64,000 nucleotides of DNA from Aspidapion aeneum (lineage: Eukaryota > Arthropoda > Insecta > Coleoptera > Brentidae), in contig OY755046.1 in assembly GCA_963576565.1 (NCBI GenBank), positions 73,525,719 through 73,589,718 of the forward strand, in the 5' to 3' direction. Every line of letters begins with the position of its first letter. The first letter of the stretch is position 1. Shown here one piece after another: positions 27,401 to 39,700 of the stretch. Both the position numbers and the translations under genes were made by a program. The notes under the pieces are model-generated. The model ran no database searches and had not been told where the DNA came from. It worked only from the letters and a program-made list of their open reading frames with translations.

Positions 27401-30400
27401 AAAATGAAAAAATCAAGTAGACAGTAGATAGGTATTAATGTCTTCTCTACTAAATTGTTTATTGTTCAAGTTTTATTTAGAACATGTTTCGAGTCCAAAG
27501 AGACTCTTCATCAGCTTTTAAAACATTCAAAAGACACTTTCACACCCCAGCAAGCTAACGTGAGGGTTCAAAACTCCCAAATTAGAAAGAAAGTGAAATT
27601 AAAGATCGAAAAAAAAATTGTGGTCGGTCCGGAATCGAACCCGGAACCTCTTTTGATTTAAGATGCCAAAAATGATCGAGGGACAGATATATCTGTCTCT
27701 GGAAGAACTTTAAAATTAAAAAATCAAGTAGACTTACGTGGTGCTTCATCTTCGATAACTTTTGGTGCAAAAAGGGCCTTAAAGTGAGGTTTGCAATATA
27801 AACTGCCTTCGTGACTTTGATAGATGTCCACCCTGTAAAGATAAGATAATACATACAGTGTCCCCCATAATGTTCGCAACATATGTGAAAATTTTTTATT
27901 TGTGAGATATAAGAAAAATTTTTATATATGATCAATCCTGCTTGTTGAATATCCTAAAAAGACATTTTAACATTTGTCACATGATCACTGTCATGACGGC
28001 AAATTCAAAAAATTAGGCATGAAATCCCAAAAAGTGAGGTTAAATCGCAAAATATCGAAAAAAGTTATTTGAAAAAAGTGTTTAGAATGTCATTTTAGGG
28101 TCCTCTATGAAATTTGGAGCAATAATAATAAAAAATAAGAAATACCCTATTTTTGGCCCTAACCTTATTATGAATTAATTTTATACAGATTTTATTATTG
28201 AAATAGTTTAAGTAACGCAATATTTAATTGACAAAGGTAAAATGATTCCATATTCTTTATTGAAGTCGTTCATAAAAAATTTAATAAAAATATCCGATTA
28301 GCACATGAACCTTTCTTGTCGCAATCGCCTTTTTTTTGACAGTTTGTAAGGTTTCCGTGAATTTAGTATTAATACCACAATAGAAAGAACTCCATCATTA
28401 ATTATTTTATAATAAACTTTAATAAAATATTTAATAATATCAATGACGTTGTTCTTTTCCATTGTGGTATTAATACTAAATTCACGGAAACCTTACAAAC
28501 TGTCAAAACAAAAGGCCATTGCGACAAGAAACATACATGTGCCAATCGGATATTTTTATTTAATATTTTATGAATGACTTTAATAAAGAATTGGGAATCA
28601 TTTTTCCTTTGCCCATTAAATATTGCGTTACTTGAACTATTTCAATAATAAAATCTGTATAAAATTAATTTATAATAAGGCTGGGGCCAAAAATAGGGTA
28701 TTTCTTATTTTTTATTAATATTGCTTCAAATTTCATAGAGGACCCTAAAATGACATTCTAAACATTTTTTTAAAATAACTTTTTTCGATATTTTGCCATC
28801 TAACCTCACTTTTTGGGTTTTCATGACCAATTTTTTGAATTTGCCATCATGACAGTGATCACGTGACTAATGTCAAAATGTCTTTCTGGGTTATTCAACA
28901 AGCAGGATTGATCGTATATAATTTTTTTTTCCATAACTTACAAATAAAAATTTTTCCCATATGTTGCGAACATTATGGGGGCCACTGTATATTATTTAGA
29001 AAACTATAGCTGTAATCCTAGTATCCCTTCTCTAAGTTTCCTCACTCATTACTGGATCCTCCCCAAGACCCCCTGACGCCTGCGTCCCCAGGTACTTTTA
29101 AAAATAAAATACAAAAAAAGTATCGTAATTTTTTTTTGTTCTTAAAAACCCAAACTACGGAAAAACACACTTACGTCAATTGTTTGCTACACTCGGTACA
29201 TCGAAAACAGTTTTTATGCCATATAGCTCTTTCCGCCTTGATTTGTTCCATTTGAAAAACTTGCTTTCCACACGACTTGCAGTTTGACATATCCATTTGA
29301 GCGCCCTGTTAAAAACCGTCAAAATTTCATCATAATTCGATAACTAAATGAGATATCGGAAAAATAATTGCAGATTTGGATTTAGAGCGATCAAGTTAGC
29401 TAAAAAACATATATCATATGTTTTTTGAAAAAAAAATGTTTTAGCTCACACATATACTATAGTAGTGTGAGCTGTGGTGATCCTAATTTTTTCGAGAAAA
29501 AAAAAGTTGCTCCGATTTCAAAAATTTTTATATATCTTTGCGTTTCAGATGATTTTGAAACTTTTTTGTTGCGCCGTCTGTCTGTCTGTAACGACCAACG
29601 CGCATAACTCAAAAACCGCTTGGCCGATTTTAATGAAATTTGGTACCTAGGCTGGGTTTTGGGCCGAGATGGTCCCATTTAAAAATGAACAAAATCCACC
29701 GAACACAAACCAAATAAAAGTGTGGGGGTAGATTTCAAAAATTAGAGTTTATGGGGAAATATGGCGTGTGTGATATCAAACGAAAGGTAATTGAGTCTGG
29801 AGTTAAACAAATTACATTTTAATTTATTTAAAAAAAAGGGTGGGGGTATATTTCAAAAATTGAAGTTTAAGTGAAAATATGGCATGTGTGATATCAAACC
29901 AAAGGTAATTGAGTCTGGAGTTAAAAAAAAAATACATTTTAGTTTTTAAAAAAAGGGTGGGGGTAGATTTGAAAAATTAGAGTTTAAGTCAAAACATGGC
30001 TTGTGTGGTATCAAACGAAAGGTAATTGAGTCTGGAGTTCAATAAAATATACTTCAGTTTTTAGTTATATTAGCTTTCAAGTAGATACACTAAAACTATA
30101 GTACCCAGTGTGAGCTTATGTGCCCATAGATTGGCAGAGTATTTTTTTAATGCCCCACAAATTTTGCATTTTCCCGCCTTTTCACGTGAACCTTGAAACG
30201 TCGTATAAAAATACTCTGCCAATATATGGGCCCCTAAGCTCACACTTAGTACTGTAGTTATAGTGTACGTGTGAGCTAATATAACTAAAAACTGAAATAT
30301 ATTTTATTCAACTCCAGACTAAATTACCTTTTGTTTGATACCACACAAGCCATGTTTTGACCCAAACTCAAATTTTTGAAATCTACCCCCACCCTTAAAA

Positions 30401-30654
30401 AAACAAAAACTAAAATGTATTTTGTTTAACTGCAGACTCAATTACCTTTCGTTTGATATCACACACGCCATATTTTCACATAAACTCTAATTTTTGAAAT
30501 CTACCCCCACCCTTTTATTTGGTTTGTGTTCGGTGGATTTTGTTCATTTTTAAATGGGGCCATCTCGACCCAAGACCCAGCCTAGGTACCAAATTTTATT
30601 AAAATCAGCCAAGCGGTTTTTGAGTTATGCGCGTTGGTCGTTACAGACAGACAT

Positions 30655-30709
<55 letters not shown>

Positions 30710-33700
30710 TACAGACAGACAGACAGACAGACAGACGGCGCAACAAAAAAGTTTCAAAATCATCTGAAACGCAAAGATATATAAAAAATTTTGAAATCGG
30801 AGCAACTTTTTTTTTCTCGAAAAAATTAGGATCACCATAGCTCACACTACTATAGTATAGTATATGTGTGAGCTAAAAAACTAATCACAAAAACGGCATA
30901 AAATTTAAGACACACCATAAGTGATCATTTCTGAACCGAACAACATCAAAAGTTGGAAGCTCAATGGATTTTTCCATATCCTGGATGCTTGGACGTTGAC
31001 ATATTACAGATTGTATTTTGTCGAGAATCGAAAAAAAATATTTTCGAAATATTGACATGTGATATATGTTTATTAACTAATTCGGCCCTCCCGATTCCAA
31101 ATTAGCAATTAGTTTTGCTGTAGCTGTAACGGTTTTTGAAATAATGAAAAAAAAAACGTCAAAATGTGTCAAAAATAGGTCATTTTCGGAGAGCTGTCAA
31201 ATACGCGTCCATCAAGATATCGACGCGTCATATTTTTTTACGTTATTATGATCCTTTCTTAACGGAAAGGATCAACAAAATCTAAGTTATCTTAATGGAC
31301 TAATTTTTTATGAATAAAAAAAGAAAAGTCCGCATATTGGATTTTTTCATTATTTATAATTCGAAAACTAAATGAGATATCAGAAAAATAATCGCAGATT
31401 TGGTTCGGATCAACAAAATCTAAGTTATATTTCACATTTTATTAGCATTCATAATTCATATATCAAAAATTTATACAGGCATAACTACAAAAAGTAAGAT
31501 AACAAAAATATTTTATCTCAACCTGGATTTTAACCCTTTGACACTCTACCACCTGAACCACCAAGGTACTGGTTGAAATTCCGATACTGTCTCGTCATCA
31601 GCCAGTATCTCGGTCGCTCTGTTGGAAGAGCGTCTGCCTAGCAAGAGGGAGGTGCCTGGTTTAAATCCAGGCTGAGGTAAAATAGTTTTGTTATCTAATT
31701 TTTCTTATTTATTCCTTGCCCTTAAGCCAGTAACTTTCTCCGTTGTATAATTTAGGGCGCTAAAACTAACTTTTGTGATTAAAATTTCAGTCTAAACATT
31801 TTTAAATTACAAAAAAACAAAATATTTTTATCTCTTATAGTTTTCGGTATAGTAGCTAATGATACAGAAGAGATGGAGTATATGATTTAACGGAAGAATA
31901 CCAAATGTGGGGATTAAGACACAGTACTTATGTATTGGAAACGAATCAAGAGAGAACTAGACAATGGACAAATAATATCTCCATGCAATGAGTATGTATA
32001 CTTGGGTGTCACATTTGATAAGACAGGAACAGACTGTAAAGAACTGGAAAAAAGAAAGCAAAAAAGGTTATTGGATGTCTTAATAGTATTTTAGGGAGCA
32101 GATAAATAAAAAAGAATGTAAAATTTAACATATACGAAACAATGGTGAAAAGCACGCTGTTGTATGGAATAAGAGACTTGTCGCGTAACAGAAAAACACA
32201 AAACAAAAATGGAAAGTATCGGAATGGATGCAATAAGATCAATGAGAATATCTAGAACAGATCTTATAAGAAATGAGATCATAAAAGAAAGAATGGGATG
32301 AACGACGAAAGATTACCAAAGCAGGTCCTAGACTGGCAACCAATAGGGCGCAGAAAAAGAGGGCGTCCTAAACTAGAACGGCAAAAGTCAATCCAAAGAT
32401 CAATGATTGAAAAAAACCTGACAGAAGATGATTGTCAGGATCAAAGGAGGTGAAGAATAGGCGTCGGACAATGTAGAAAAACGTTCTAAACCGACATAGT
32501 AGTAGTAGTAGTTTTCAGAATATTTAAAATAAATATAAACACTTACATTAAACTTTTCTTGAGCCTTAGTAGAGTCTGATGATCTGACATGTAGCAAATT
32601 TTTCTTCTGAAGAGCATCAAATTTACTGAAGCTCGATTTCTAAAAAAAACACATAAAAGACATTACAAAAATGTCATTCTGGCCTTCGTAGACAGTTCGT
32701 CTCCAAAACTTAGTCAAAAGATATCAGCCAAATTTTTCTACGACATGAAAAAATTGTTTCACTTATTTTTCTGATTCCAAAAATATCAAACCTTTGGCTA
32801 GATAAAAAAATATATTTTCAAACGTGAAATTTAGTACCCGTGAATGTAAAAATCAAACAAGTTTCGTGGCTAATCGGGTAAAAAGGAGTTTTTGTTTCTC
32901 TCATATTTTTCCGTGGGTAGCTTGACAGCTTAACCTCACTGGGGTCCAAGATCTAATGGTAACCTAATAAGTGTTGACAGTTAGCTGTTTCGTCCTTATG
33001 GGACTCCTCAGAACACTGCTTGGTCAATGTGACACCGTTGCGAAGTTAATTAGACGGTTTTGTCTCTAATCCTATGTAAATAGTGAGAAAAGTCTTGCAA
33101 GAAGCGCCATCTATCGAGATACGAGATAAACTAGAACAATAGCAGGCGAAATACACTGTTTGAGTTTTAAAATGTTTTTTTTTCTTGGAAACTGTTAAAA
33201 GTTTAGCTAATTAATAATCTTTGGAATCAGAAAGAAAACTTACCAATTCGTCAGACTGGAACGGACAAGCTCCCCTTTTAGCGTTTTTGATCGGTTTGGG
33301 GTTAAATTTCTGTCTCTACAACCCCATGCGTTAAAAAAGGATACATGCAATGCAAAAAAATTATATGTTAGTAAACCAAAAAGCGACAAATGGAATTAGT
33401 TCCCACATATTATTTCTTAATTCTTAAAAAAAAAATTAGTTAAAACATTTGTCTGTCAAAAACTAAACTTTTTTCCAAAACGATTTTTCTTCATAAACTC
33501 TCAAAAGAAGGGCAAAAAAGAGAGTTCAAAGATATCATTTTTTGCAAACAAAGTTTTTCGAAAAAGTTGAGTTTTGCCAAAAAGAGTTTTAAAAAAAGTT
33601 CTTGAAAATTTTTTTTTTAAAGAAATTACTATTCGAAAATTTGTTTTTACAAAAAACGAATTTTGGAAAGAATTTTCGCGGCCCAAAAAAATCCAGCAAT

Positions 33701-36700
33701 CTGGCTAGTCAAAAAATTGTTTGACATTTTTCAACTTGTTCAATTATTTATTATATGATTTCCTTACCAAATTTTTAACTGATACTCCAGAAAAAACGTT
33801 TTCTAGGTTATGATTGTAGTTAAAAGCCTGATTGGTAACATCTGACAATGATTTAGTACGCTACAAAAATCCAAGCAAGATTAGAAAATAAATGGATCCA
33901 TGACGGATCTGATACCTTCCTAGCCCATTAGCACACTCGACGCTATATCAGCCTTGAAAACAGTTTTTTGTAAATTTCTCAGAAACAAAAGCTTGAAGGA
34001 AGTTCACGAGGTATAAAGTCTTAACAAAAAGTTTCACATGCAAGACCTCAGAGGTAAAGGTAGCTACGGGGACGCGTTTCTGCCTCATTAGGCTTCATTC
34101 AGCCCGAGCATAACCATAAAATGGAGGAAATCATTTTCTAACATTCTAATATTATCATAATAATAAAAGCGATGGCCGACTGATGGAAATCTTGACGATG
34201 TTAGCACGATAAGATATTCGTATCAATTAAATATCACTATTTGCAAGAATCAATCTAGCAGAAAAATGCAGAGGTACCAAACCCACCCAGCCCGACCTAA
34301 GATACCCCAGCATTTCTCTGACATACGTATGGCAATGGCATAACATTGCGGCACATCAAACATATCTTTGATGACCTGCTATGTTGAATATTCTTTAAGT
34401 GTTTAGATCACAACTTTAGATTAACTTATACTTTGATTTGCGGCCATCGCTTTTATTATGATAATATTAGAATGTTAGAAAATTATTTTTTAATTTTTAG
34501 TGCATTTTATAAAAGCTTGTGACTTAAAAAAAAATTTTTACGAATTTATTTTCTACTTTTTAGTCTCAGCTATCTACTCTATTAAATGAAAATATTTGTT
34601 CAATAACAGAACAGAAGAGTTTATTCTAGATTATAATAAAATCGCTGATCGTGAGTTGTTTGGAAACTCATTTTTCTATTGGGGGAAGGAGAGGGTGCAT
34701 AAAAATTTTATAAAAGTCATTTGAAGTCAAGTGTGTCAAAAACGCATTTTTTATGGAAGGGGGTGAAGTGGGTGGGAGGACATTTGACATTTCAATAAAC
34801 GCCATATTTCATATTTCTTTTTCAGTTACCCACATCATCATTTCATCTCCTTCCATTTTATGGTTATGCTCGGGCTGAATGAAGCCTAATGAGGCAGAAA
34901 CGCGTCCCCGTAGCTACCTTTACCTCTGAGGTCTTGCCCGTGAAACTTTTTGTTAAAACAAAAGCTTCTAAGAAGTTTTTAGTTATAACATAAATTATTG
35001 AGAATAATGTATTCTATACTTGATATTGTATTAAAGTGACACCGCGTCATCAAAACCTTGATGGGCGGGAAGGGAGTAGAGGGGTACATACAGTGGCACG
35101 CACTTCCATTAATTTTTTTATTAATATTGATTCCCAAAATGAGGCACTGCACTAATTAGTCATTAGCTTACTATTTTACTTGCTTTTTATTGAGGTCTTC
35201 TTCTAAACGATTTCATTAGAAAGGAACATATATACTCTTATCTGGTTGTTACGAACATATTATTGATTTAGCCGGGCTTTGACGTTTTCTATTCGTTGTT
35301 GTTTTGACTGTTTATGTCAAACAAATTATGACGGAGCTTTTTACAAAACAAATTACCGTTTTTGCAACTAAATCAATATTTGCGCACATTTTAATATAAT
35401 TTTGGATCCTCTTTTATGTTTCGGATCTTTATTTATTAGGTAAGTACCTATTTGATATCTCCTTTAAAAGGTCTTAGTGTTTTATCCTTCGAACCAGTGG
35501 CGTATATAGAAAAATGTTTCGGGGGGGTCCGAACAGTTTCGGGGGGGGGGGGGGGCGAGACCCCATAAGTCCGTATTTTAGGCTGTTTTATGTTTGTATT
35601 CATGAAATATGTGCGTGTAATTTTTGTAATTGTAACTTTAAGGTTAGGTTTTCCAAAAAATTCAAAATAAAACAATAAACAAAAATAACTGGCAGCATTA
35701 AACACTGGTAATTCTGGTAATTTTTTTAATTTTGTAATTCTGGTTATTTTTTGTATTTTTTGTAATTTTTGATTTTTGTATTTTTTGTAATTTTTTGTAT
35801 TTTTTGTAAGTTTGTAGTTTTTGTATTTTTTGTAAGTTTGTAGTTTTTGTATTTTTTGTAATTTTTTTATTTTTGATTTTTGTATTTTTTGTAATTTTTG
35901 TAATTTTTGTAATTTTTGTAATTTTTGTAATTTTTGTAATTTTTGTAATTTTTGTATTTTTTGTATTTTTTGTAATTTTTGTATTTTTTGTATTTTTTAT
36001 ATTTTTTGTATTTTTTGTATTTTTTGTATTTTTTGTATTTTTTGTATTTTTGTATTTTTTGTATTTTTTGTATTTTTTGTATTTTTTGTATTTTTTGTAT
36101 TTTTTGTATTTTTTGTATTTTTTGTAATTTTTGTAGTTTTTGTAGTTTTTGTAATTCTGGTAATTTTTGTAATTGTAACTTTAAGGTTAGGTTTTCCAAA
36201 AAATTCAAAATAAAACAATTTTTTAAGTCTTCTTTACTTAGATTTTGCCGCAAAATTTGGTTTACCATGGCTATGATGCGGTGCCACTTTAATACAACAT
36301 CAACTATACTATATTTCGAAAACCGTATAGTGATGCGATTTTCCGTTAAAAAGTTAGCATATTTTCACACTTTTTAACTGTCAAAAACTATCATTAGCTT
36401 ATTACAGTATCAAACACTATTTTTCATGAAATCTCATGAAAATCGGTTCAGCGGTTCAGGAGCTATCGTCTTACGGACAGACATACATACATAGAGACAG
36501 ACATCACGACGATATTGCTAAGATAGATCAAAATACACCCAAATAACAAATTTTCGTCGAAAATAATACCTTCTCTAGCTGCGCGGGCTAGGAAGGTAAA
36601 AATGATGAAGCTACGAAAAAAAAATGTTAAAATGAAATGGTATTTAAAAAAAAAGTCTTTACATTACAAAATTTAAAATATCGTATGTGTACAGTGGCAG

Positions 36701-39700
36701 ATCCAGCCCCCCCCCCTTCTTGTCATAAATCTTTAGTTCCAGTAAAAAATAATCAATACATAAACCAGAATTTTTTACCAAATAAAATTAAATTTTTTTT
36801 TTACAAAAAAAATATTTTTATTTTCCAAAAATGTATTAAATAATACTGTTATTTTTTTGTTGTTTTTGCTGCCTCCTTGGTCCCTCCCCCCTGACATTCT
36901 GGATCCGCCAATGTATGTGTTACTGTTATTCACTGTTTAGTTTTTTTTTTAAATACTGATAAAAAAGCAATGAAATCTTTTTTTTATAAATGACTAATAA
37001 CCGGTAATGTAAAGAATTTTTTTAATGACTTAATAAAAATGATTAATTTTATTATCTTACCCCTCTATCGCCGATTTTTTTACTGACGAATGAGCAATGG
37101 TCCGATTTTTTTTCGCCTATTTTTGTTAAATCTCCAAAGCTTCTACACTGCGTAAGCCAAAAAAAAAACAAAAACAACGCAGTCAAAAAAATTAAATCAT
37201 GCAAAAATAAACTTTTTGTTTGTTTATGTATGACGCAATAAAAAATTTCTTAACATGCACAAAAAATAATAATAAATTAAATGTTTGATACCGTTTGATT
37301 AAAATATTAGAGAGCTACGGCAAAATATTAGTAAGTTATTGCTAAATTATACTTACCAAATTTTTAACGTTCACGTTATAAAAATTTTCTTCTAGTTCAA
37401 TTTCCTCATTTTTGTTCTAAAATAAAATTAGTAAAACAAAAACAAACAATAATTTAAAACACAAAAAACAATAAAAAACCAAACTAAAAATCAAACAAAA
37501 ACTTACAACTGAAATATTTTCCTTTCCTTCCTCTTTTTTTGTTTTTTTGACTTTTTTCTTCTTGACAATTTTTATTTCATCTGGATTATGTGTCTCTTGG
37601 ATTGTCTCAGAGAATTCTGTAGTCTAAATTAAAAACAATAAAAAAAATAAATAATACAAAATAAAAAATATATGAGGGCAGTCTTATATATTTTGCATAT
37701 AGGAACATATGTCAATCAGTCGAAAAATGGAATTAAACGGAGAACATTTTCGGGCTATAGATTTTTACAACTTTCGACGGAAATTATAGAATGCCTTGCC
37801 GAGTTGATTTCTGTTTTCGGTATTGAAGCACCACATCAGTCGAAAGTTTCTCGTTGGTATGGAGAATTCAGACGTGGACGGATTAGCCTTAGCGACAATC
37901 CAAGGCCAGGTGTGCACCAAAAACGGCTTTCACCCAGGAAAACATCGATGCTGCGCGCATGCTCATCACGGAAGCAGCACACTTCACCGGAGAGTAAAAT
38001 TACAAATATGGAGGCAAGTCGTTCGCCCCATACTAACGCATGCTGGAATAAATTATGCAAAACGAAAATGTGAAGGCTACAAAGCTTTCACAACAGAGTC
38101 GTAAGACAAATAGCGGGAGCCCCTTGGTTTGTGCGAACGTACAAATCAAGAGGGAACTCAAAATTGAGAATATCTCAGAAACGATCCAGGAGCAGAAAGA
38201 TCGTTTCCGAAATTCAAAGATTTCAGTCGCCAGAGGAAGCATTCGACGCCTTCAAGAACGCAATTTTGACAGTACGAACAAACGAATGGAATTACAGCTT
38301 TGACAACTGATTTGAGCGAATGTAATTATTTTTCGTGGAGAATACTTCGAGAAACAATAATGTCCTTAAAAGTTATCTACTGTTTTATTCCATTTGTATA
38401 TACAAAAATTAAAAAACAACCCTCATATTCACGTTAGAAATTAATAGTGCGAATAAAAGCGAAAAACTAAAACAAAACATTAAAAAAAAACATCAAAAGC
38501 TGTATATATACTTACGAAAAAACCTTTCGTTTTCTGTATTTGTTTTTTAAAATTTCATATTACATTATTAGGTATACCTCTACATACCTCTTGGTCTTTA
38601 AAAGTTCCATCTCCAACTTCATTATTTTCGAACTTCTTAATCTGGTTTAAAAGATCCATTTTTTTAGCTTCACTTTGACTTAAATCTTTCTTGACTATCT
38701 TGTGAACTGTGTCTGTACTGCTTTGATTAAGTTTCTGAACAAATTGAGATTTTAAGTTTTTGACAATTGAATTGGGAACTGTCTCTGTATCTTTTTCTCT
38801 GTTCACAATTTCGTTTTGAGTTGTTTTTGTAAGAGATTCCGTGTATTTTTCGTAATAATTCGAGCCAGATTCAGATTTCGTGTGGTATATCAACTCCTTG
38901 TAGGTTGTGTTTTCTGAGGATTCTTGGTGTTTTTCAACTATTTCAGACATTTCTTTAACGCTCCTTTCGAGATCTAGTATGTCTTTAGGTAACTTGGGAC
39001 TTCTAATATCTTTGTCTACTTTTGAATTTATATTTTCTTTATTGTTAAATTCACTAAAATCTTCTAAAACTTCCTCCTCCTCCTCTTCCTCCTCTATAGG
39101 TTCATCTATTCCTATATTTTCGTCATTTTCAAACGTCTCGTTTTCTTTAACAACCTCTTCTTCATTTTCGACAGTTTCTATATTTAATTGTTCATCTTCT
39201 TTAAACATGTGACATTCAGAAGCTTCTTTTTCCATTCTGAGAAACTCGTCAAGACTAGCGTCTGTCGCAATTGATGTTCTATCGGCCTCGCTCTGTTTTT
39301 GAATCTCATCTTTTTTCTTTAAAGCCTCCTCAATATTTTGGTAAATGTTTTCATCCAGTACTTCTTGATTTTCAAAAGTCTCTACATCATTGTCTTGAGT
39401 TTTAACGTTGTTTTCAAAATTAAGATTGTCGTAGATATTTTCTTCAGATCTTAACTCTTCTTCTGTTTCTTCTCTTAAGTTTTCGTAAATATTTTCCGGA
39501 GTAGTATTTTTGTAGAACTCTGTATTTTCATAAAAGTTCTCCAAGATCTTTTCTTCTTCAATTGTTTCGGATATTTCTGGGCTATCTTCTTGTTCTTTAG
39601 GTGGGGAAGTTGTACTGTCAGAATTCGTAGTCTCGGCTTGAAACCCTTTAAGGAAATCTATATTTTCTTCACTTGGAGTTAACATAGGCGAGGTGACGGT

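Larger units (their letters stand above)
33914..36597. mobile_element. ACCTTCCTAGCC element, copy (a), hosting two insertions
   Basis: ACCTTCCTAGCC at the left and GGCTAGGAAGGT at the right. Shared internal text (GCCTTGAAAACAGTTTTTTG; AATCGGTTCAGCGGTT; CGACGATATTGCTAAGATAG) is seen in copies at 42401-43151 and 56439-57405, so the segments on each side of the inserts belong to one element. Two other elements lie inside it. Confidence 0.78.

Noticed and set aside
25386..27661. Repeated 68-74 codon frames in the tandem array
   Set aside because: Same repeat unit read in one frame; many units have frameshifts, so there is no coding constraint.
21262..27732. CRISPR array
   Set aside because: Units are contiguous 342-bp repeats without unique spacers, and the window is eukaryotic.
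30554..30845. DRQTDRQT and CLSVCLSV frames
   Set aside because: Translation artefacts of the ACAG repeat in a foldback element.
31610..31681. Functional tRNA-Ala(AGC)
   Set aside because: T loop reads TTTAAAT, the anticodon stem has mismatches, and the sequence is part of an inverted repeat; tRNA-derived repeat preferred.
35867..36377. 133-codon frames rich in KYK, QKI or LYF
   Set aside because: They are translations of the TTTTTGTA microsatellite on both strands; no start context or unique sequence.
38907..39212. Ser-rich frame on the plus strand
   Set aside because: Antisense shadow of the Glu-rich exon 2.
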